A stretch of DNA of 64,000 nt from positions 10,034,519 to 10,098,518 of the forward strand of contig NC_058504.1 of assembly GCF_020382885.2 (NCBI RefSeq), given 5' to 3'. Positions 60,073-64,000 of this stretch are shown one piece after another. How positions within the stretch are numbered: the stretch's first letter is position 1; the number at the start of each line of letters is the position of its first letter. This DNA is from Scatophagus argus (Eukaryota; Chordata; Actinopteri; Scatophagidae). Both the position numbers and the translations under genes were made by a program. The notes under the pieces are model-generated. The model made no database searches. It was not told the DNA's origin and worked only from the letters and a program-made list of their open reading frames with translations.

Positions 60073-63000
60073 TCAGCTGATTGTCGTGTCGTGTCGTCTG
60101 CTGCGGCCTCGCTCTCCGTCAGGCTTCACCGCCTGATAAAGCAGCACGGCACCTTTGGCTGAAGGACACAGCTCTGACCACAGAGGGCTGCTCCTGTCCA
60201 GCTGCAACACCTCCTACAAGACTCGGACAACAAATGAACTATCACTGAAATGTTTCAGAAATTTTGGTTCTTTCAGGATGTTTCAAATGTCATTCAAAAC
60301 ACAGCGTGTGTGTGTGTGTGTGTCTACATCCCGTTCTGTGCTGTGCTTTCCTCTTCAATGCAACTGCCAGAACAGCAAAGCTTCATTCAGGAGTCGCCAT
60401 GCAGACAGCCAAACATCAGTAACTGCACATTACTTACCGTTGTGCTCACGAAGGCGATATCTGTGGACTCGTGGGCCTCTGCTCCTCCTTTCCAGTACAA
60501 CTTTCTGACTTCATCAGATGTCAAGGAGCAACTGATAACAAAGCAGAGATAACAGGATGTACGTTACATCTTCATAAACCTTCATCACATCTCTGCAGAC
60601 ATCTTACACTCATTATGCCTGATACGTATCTGCTCTCTGTCCCCAACCCATCTATGTTTTTAATAATGCTTTGAACTATCTACCACCTTTTGTGCTGCTA
60701 TCTCAGCATACCAGGTGAAATAGAAATAGTTTATTTAATCATACAAAGTCATAATGGACGGCTTCTCTCCGATTCACCGATTTTCTTGAATTGGACGCAG
60801 CTTATTCTATTTATTCTATTTCTCACAACCTCCATTAAATATTTAATTATTTGTTTATTTAACAAGGACAATAAAGATGAACATCACATCAGAAAAGAAA
60901 TGCAGCAGCTTAATGTGCAGCCCCTGTTTTCTGCTCGTTTCTGGCTCTGTGTATGAGTACATGAATGCTTTTACAACCACTCAGTGTTCACATTTGTTGT
61001 TGTTTGAGCCACCGACTCACAAATCTTTACACGCTGACTGCATTAGTGATGCCTTTACACAGTTAATGCGTGAGCAGAATCATATCGATGACAACTAATC
61101 CTGTCATCTCCACCATGTGAGCTGCTTCTGTATGAGATAACAGTTCTGACGTGTATATTAGAGGTCATAAGCGAAGGAATGAGTACCTGACGTAGAACTC
61201 GGCGCTCGGTCGGCCGGCGCTGGTGTGATTCAGAGCGACGCCCATCAGGACAGGCTCTCCAAGGGAGATCAGAGGAATATTGACCTGCGGACAGACGGGA
61301 GGATGAAGGAAGTGATGGATTAAATGAAAAGTGAGCGTCATAGATTTTAGTTTTGGTTCTCTTTATCAATTCTAAACAAATGGTGACTGACCTCCGACTG
61401 GTTTTCATCAGGACTAACTAAAGTCACTGAACTAACTAAATCCTCCCTGATTACCGTAATTAAAAAGTTCATTGTGAGTTTGTACATTTATTCCCAGTTG
61501 TTTTATTGATCTTTCAACAACAGTCTTTTCAGCTTGTTTTTCATCTATAGATTTCTTAACACTGAACAGCTGAAAGAGTGTAACATTTAACCTTTTCAAG
61601 CTAGTGCTGAAACAATTATCGATACGTCAGTCAACACAAAATGAATCATTAACAATTCTGATGATAACTGAATTGTCTTATTCATTTAAGTAAAAAGTAA
61701 AAATCCAAATAAAAGCTGACTGGAGCCACCAAATTGTGAGGATTTGACGTTTCTCCTTTTCTTACATGATAGTAAACTGAATATTTTTGGCTTTAGGACA
61801 AATCAAGCAATGCGAAAACATTTGAGAATTTGTAATTGACTTTTTTCCGCAGATTTTATTAACCGATTAATTAAAAAAAAAAAGAGTATATTAATTACAC
61901 ACAAAAATGATTATTAACTTCAGCCAATGTTTTGCACAGCAGTGAAAGAGAGAGTCTTGCATTCTCATAAGTCATCTTGTTGAGCTCTTAGCAGCACCTC
62001 GCAGACACGGAAGAAAAGAGTCACATCAGTGAGGCGACCATAGTGTGGCTCGCTGAGTGACCCAACATCAGCTTGACATGACATGAAGCAGAGAAACCCA
62101 CCTCATCTCTGATCTCAGCGCACACAGACGAGAAGAGCTCCGCGACGACGAGCCTCTGCTGCATCATGTCCACGCTGATCCGCTCCTCACACACCGCCTG
62201 GCCCAGACGCTCACACACCACCTGAGGACGGTGCGATGGGATAAATAACACATGTACCATATTACTGACACTTCACTTTCAGTACTCCTCACCTTTGGCT
62301 CTGGGTGACCTCCGGGGATGTCCAGGAGACCCCCTGCCTCTGCCACCTTCTGGCTCCTTCGAATCAACACCACCTGACCATCATCTGTACACAGGATGGC
62401 GCCCACACCCAGAGGCTGAGCCAGGAGAGCCAGAGGATCACCGAACTCCACCTCTCCCAGCTGACGGAGCTCTGCCGCTCGACACGACCAGTTTGTTCCC
62501 AGGTAGTCCTTGTAACATGTCAGGCCAAGTCTCAGAGTGAGGAGCGGCCCAGCTTCTTGATCCTCTGTGTTTGATGTATTTTCCGCCTGATTCACGGATC
62601 TGTTTCTTTCGTCCAAACTGTTCTGATTAGTGTCAGGCAGAGAGTCGCAAGTACACAAATCCCTCCCCATTCTTTTGCTGCTGCTGAATTCCCCAACCTG
62701 ATTCTCTGCTAAAACGGAGATGTCAGGTGAATGAGTGCAGGGCAGGTGTTTAAGAGAAACAGAGGATGACGAGGCACTCGCAGGAGTGGACAAGCAGAAA
62801 GAGTGCAGTCTGAATTTGGACCCGTTGAAAAGCCACGGCTCCTTGGACACCCGCTGTGTCCACACCTCCTCTATTTGACGCTCCAAACACGGATCAGTCT
62901 GCCTGTTAAACCTGGAGAGAGGACGAGTAAGGAAAACAACCTTGTCGTCAAATCCCATAAAAACACTTTCCTGCCATGTCCACTGGTTACTGCTGAAAAT

Positions 63001-63441
63001 GTAATTCATTAGAAAGGAATCCGAAACATAACATTTCAAGGAGAATTCAAAGACTAAAACAGCTCACTTGTAACTCAAACAGGAAGTGCATTTAATGAGG
63101 ACTATTTTCAGCCATAATATAGCTGGTTTTGGTCTTTGTATGGGATTTGTTGATAACTGGAAAATGCAGAACATATCCAGACTATCTAGAGTATGCTGTG
63201 CGATGTGTATCATCTGCGTCAGTTCTGACTGAGGGGATTTTAATTTCAGCGGTTACATCACACGCTTGAGCTACTATGTTGTTAAAATGAAAGGCTTTAC
63301 AATTATGTAACTCTCTGGTTTGAACCAGTTTTAGAAGGCTGAATTATGTTCCTACCTTTCAGAGAGCTCAACTTGTACTTCAGACTCCAGAAGTCCCTTC
63401 CAGGCTGCACAGTGCAGCAGCACAGACACCTCAGAGTCCAT
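60073..63441 (-). CDS. nudt22: Nudix hydrolase 22 (UDP-sugar diphosphatase)
   Basis: Six minus-strand exons: 63441-63356, 62911-62293, 62221-62102, 61284-61187, 60531-60438 and 60201-60073. They join in phase to 381 residues. NUDT22 hallmarks are [45 protein letters not shown], a diverged Nudix helix with [27 protein letters not shown] and [15 protein letters not shown]. The human enzyme hydrolyses UDP-glucose and UDP-galactose to UMP and sugar-1-phosphate with Mg2+. Human NUDT22 has 303 residues. The extra length here is mostly a Ser/Asn/Glu-rich insertion at about residues 70-150 inside exon 2. The spacing inside the Nudix box is also atypical, as in the family generally. The ATG is in a purine(-3) context. 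The gene converges on hnrnpul2. Human NUDT22 and HNRNPUL2 both lie at 11q12-q13. Confidence 0.93.
61285..62101 (-). other. nudt22: nudt22 intron 3
   Basis: It contains a 'GCTGCAACTAA' family repeat at about 61600-61885. No extra exon seen. Confidence 0.75.
61600..61885. repeat. Teleost 'GCTGCAACTAA' repeat, copy in nudt22
   Basis: It starts with gtgctgaaacaattatcgat, then caccaaattgtgaggatttg and tttttccgcagattttatta, and ends with accgattaattaaaa. The internal order matches the other copies. Confidence 0.6.
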
Positions 63442-64000
63442 TACTCTTCAGTGTGGATCACCATCATCACACTCTGCACTGCAGTTCTGCAATGATAATA
63501 ATAATAATAATAATAATAATAACATTTCTGCTAAGTAAACAAAATGCACAGGAAAGAACCAGAAGTTATAGATGTGTTGTAAAGACCTGAAACAGAAAAT
63601 GTTTGGATAACAATGTCCAGGTTTACTTCTTCTGAGCTCTCCCTTCACAGACACAGATCAAAAACACACAAATTCAGGCAGTGGAGTCTAATCAAACCCT
63701 TACATTCATGTTTGTTTATTTCTCCACAGCACTTTAAGAAAAAAAAAAAAGAAAATCCAATGACCTGCTGTTTTTGTTTATAGTTATTTGAGCTGTTGAA
63801 TTTGATTACAGGTGTTTGGTAAGTCCAAATGTTCAGTAATTATTATCCGTATTATCAAATTACTGTAACAGTTGAAGCGTTAAAGCACAGCAAACATAAA
63901 AAGAGTAAAGAGGTAAGCAAAGACACATTCACTCATTTTCTGGAACAATCACATATTTATCATTTTCATGTCCAAAAAAAATTGTTTTAAAAGTGCCGTA
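63442..64000. other. Upstream region of nudt22
   Basis: It contains a (TAA)n microsatellite at 63495-63522 and poly-A runs. The nudt22 promoter should be here, but no core element is clear. No other gene seen before the window ends. Confidence 0.45.
63495..63522. repeat. (ATA)n microsatellite, about 9 units
   Basis: Perfect trinucleotide run about 55 bp upstream of the nudt22 ATG, so in or near its 5' UTR or promoter. Confidence 0.95.

Noticed and set aside
1-64000. CRISPR arrays, prophage, toxin-antitoxin or other bacterial-type systems
   Set aside because: The window is clearly vertebrate nuclear DNA. No regularly spaced repeats or prokaryotic gene clusters are present.

Overview
The window is nuclear DNA of a teleost fish, probably a percomorph. 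The genes have vertebrate GT-AG introns, many of them short, and encode animal protein families. Long dinucleotide microsatellites, a tRNA-like SINE and two teleost-type interspersed repeat families lie between and within the genes. I see no prokaryotic, phage, CRISPR or operon-like organisation, and no convincing new biological system.

Layout, left to right. Positions 1-4485 hold no gene I can support. Four genes follow on the minus strand. They are alg13 (4486-6823, four coding exons), rap2c (12053-13727, two exons), mbnl3 (coding 22079-36467, with a 3' UTR of about 6.7 kb reaching about 15365 and a likely noncoding first exon near 43.55-43.8 kb), and hs6st2 (45859-47943, two exons). A single tRNA-Phe(GAA) gene lies at 48504-48576. 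Two plus-strand genes follow: a four-exon TMEM179-family membrane protein (49959-53298) and an eleven-exon hnRNP U-like protein closest to HNRNPUL2 (55492-59636). The last gene is nudt22 (60073-63441, six exons, minus strand). It converges on hnrnpul2, and the two 3' UTRs probably overlap.

The genes are ordinary single-copy vertebrate genes and do not form a pathway. ALG13 acts in N-glycan precursor synthesis. RAP2C is a small GTPase. MBNL3 is a CCCH zinc-finger splicing regulator. HS6ST2 modifies heparan sulfate in the Golgi. The hnRNP U-like protein binds nucleic acid. NUDT22 hydrolyses UDP-sugars. Human RAP2C, MBNL3 and HS6ST2 are neighbours at Xq26, whereas HNRNPUL2, TMEM179B and NUDT22 lie at 11q12-q13. 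The window therefore appears to join two ancestral linkage blocks near 48-50 kb, where the tRNA gene lies.

The observations most worth checking are these. A 95-nt cassette exon in mbnl3 switches the C-terminus, because the first triplet of the next exon is a stop when the cassette is included. hs6st2 has an in-frame but weak splice donor four bases before a better, out-of-frame one. nudt22 carries an extra low-complexity segment of about 80 residues. There are also three perfect palindromes or hairpins and the overlapping convergent 3' ends. Exon structures were deduced by hand from splice signals, reading phase and remembered family sequences. No alignment was run.
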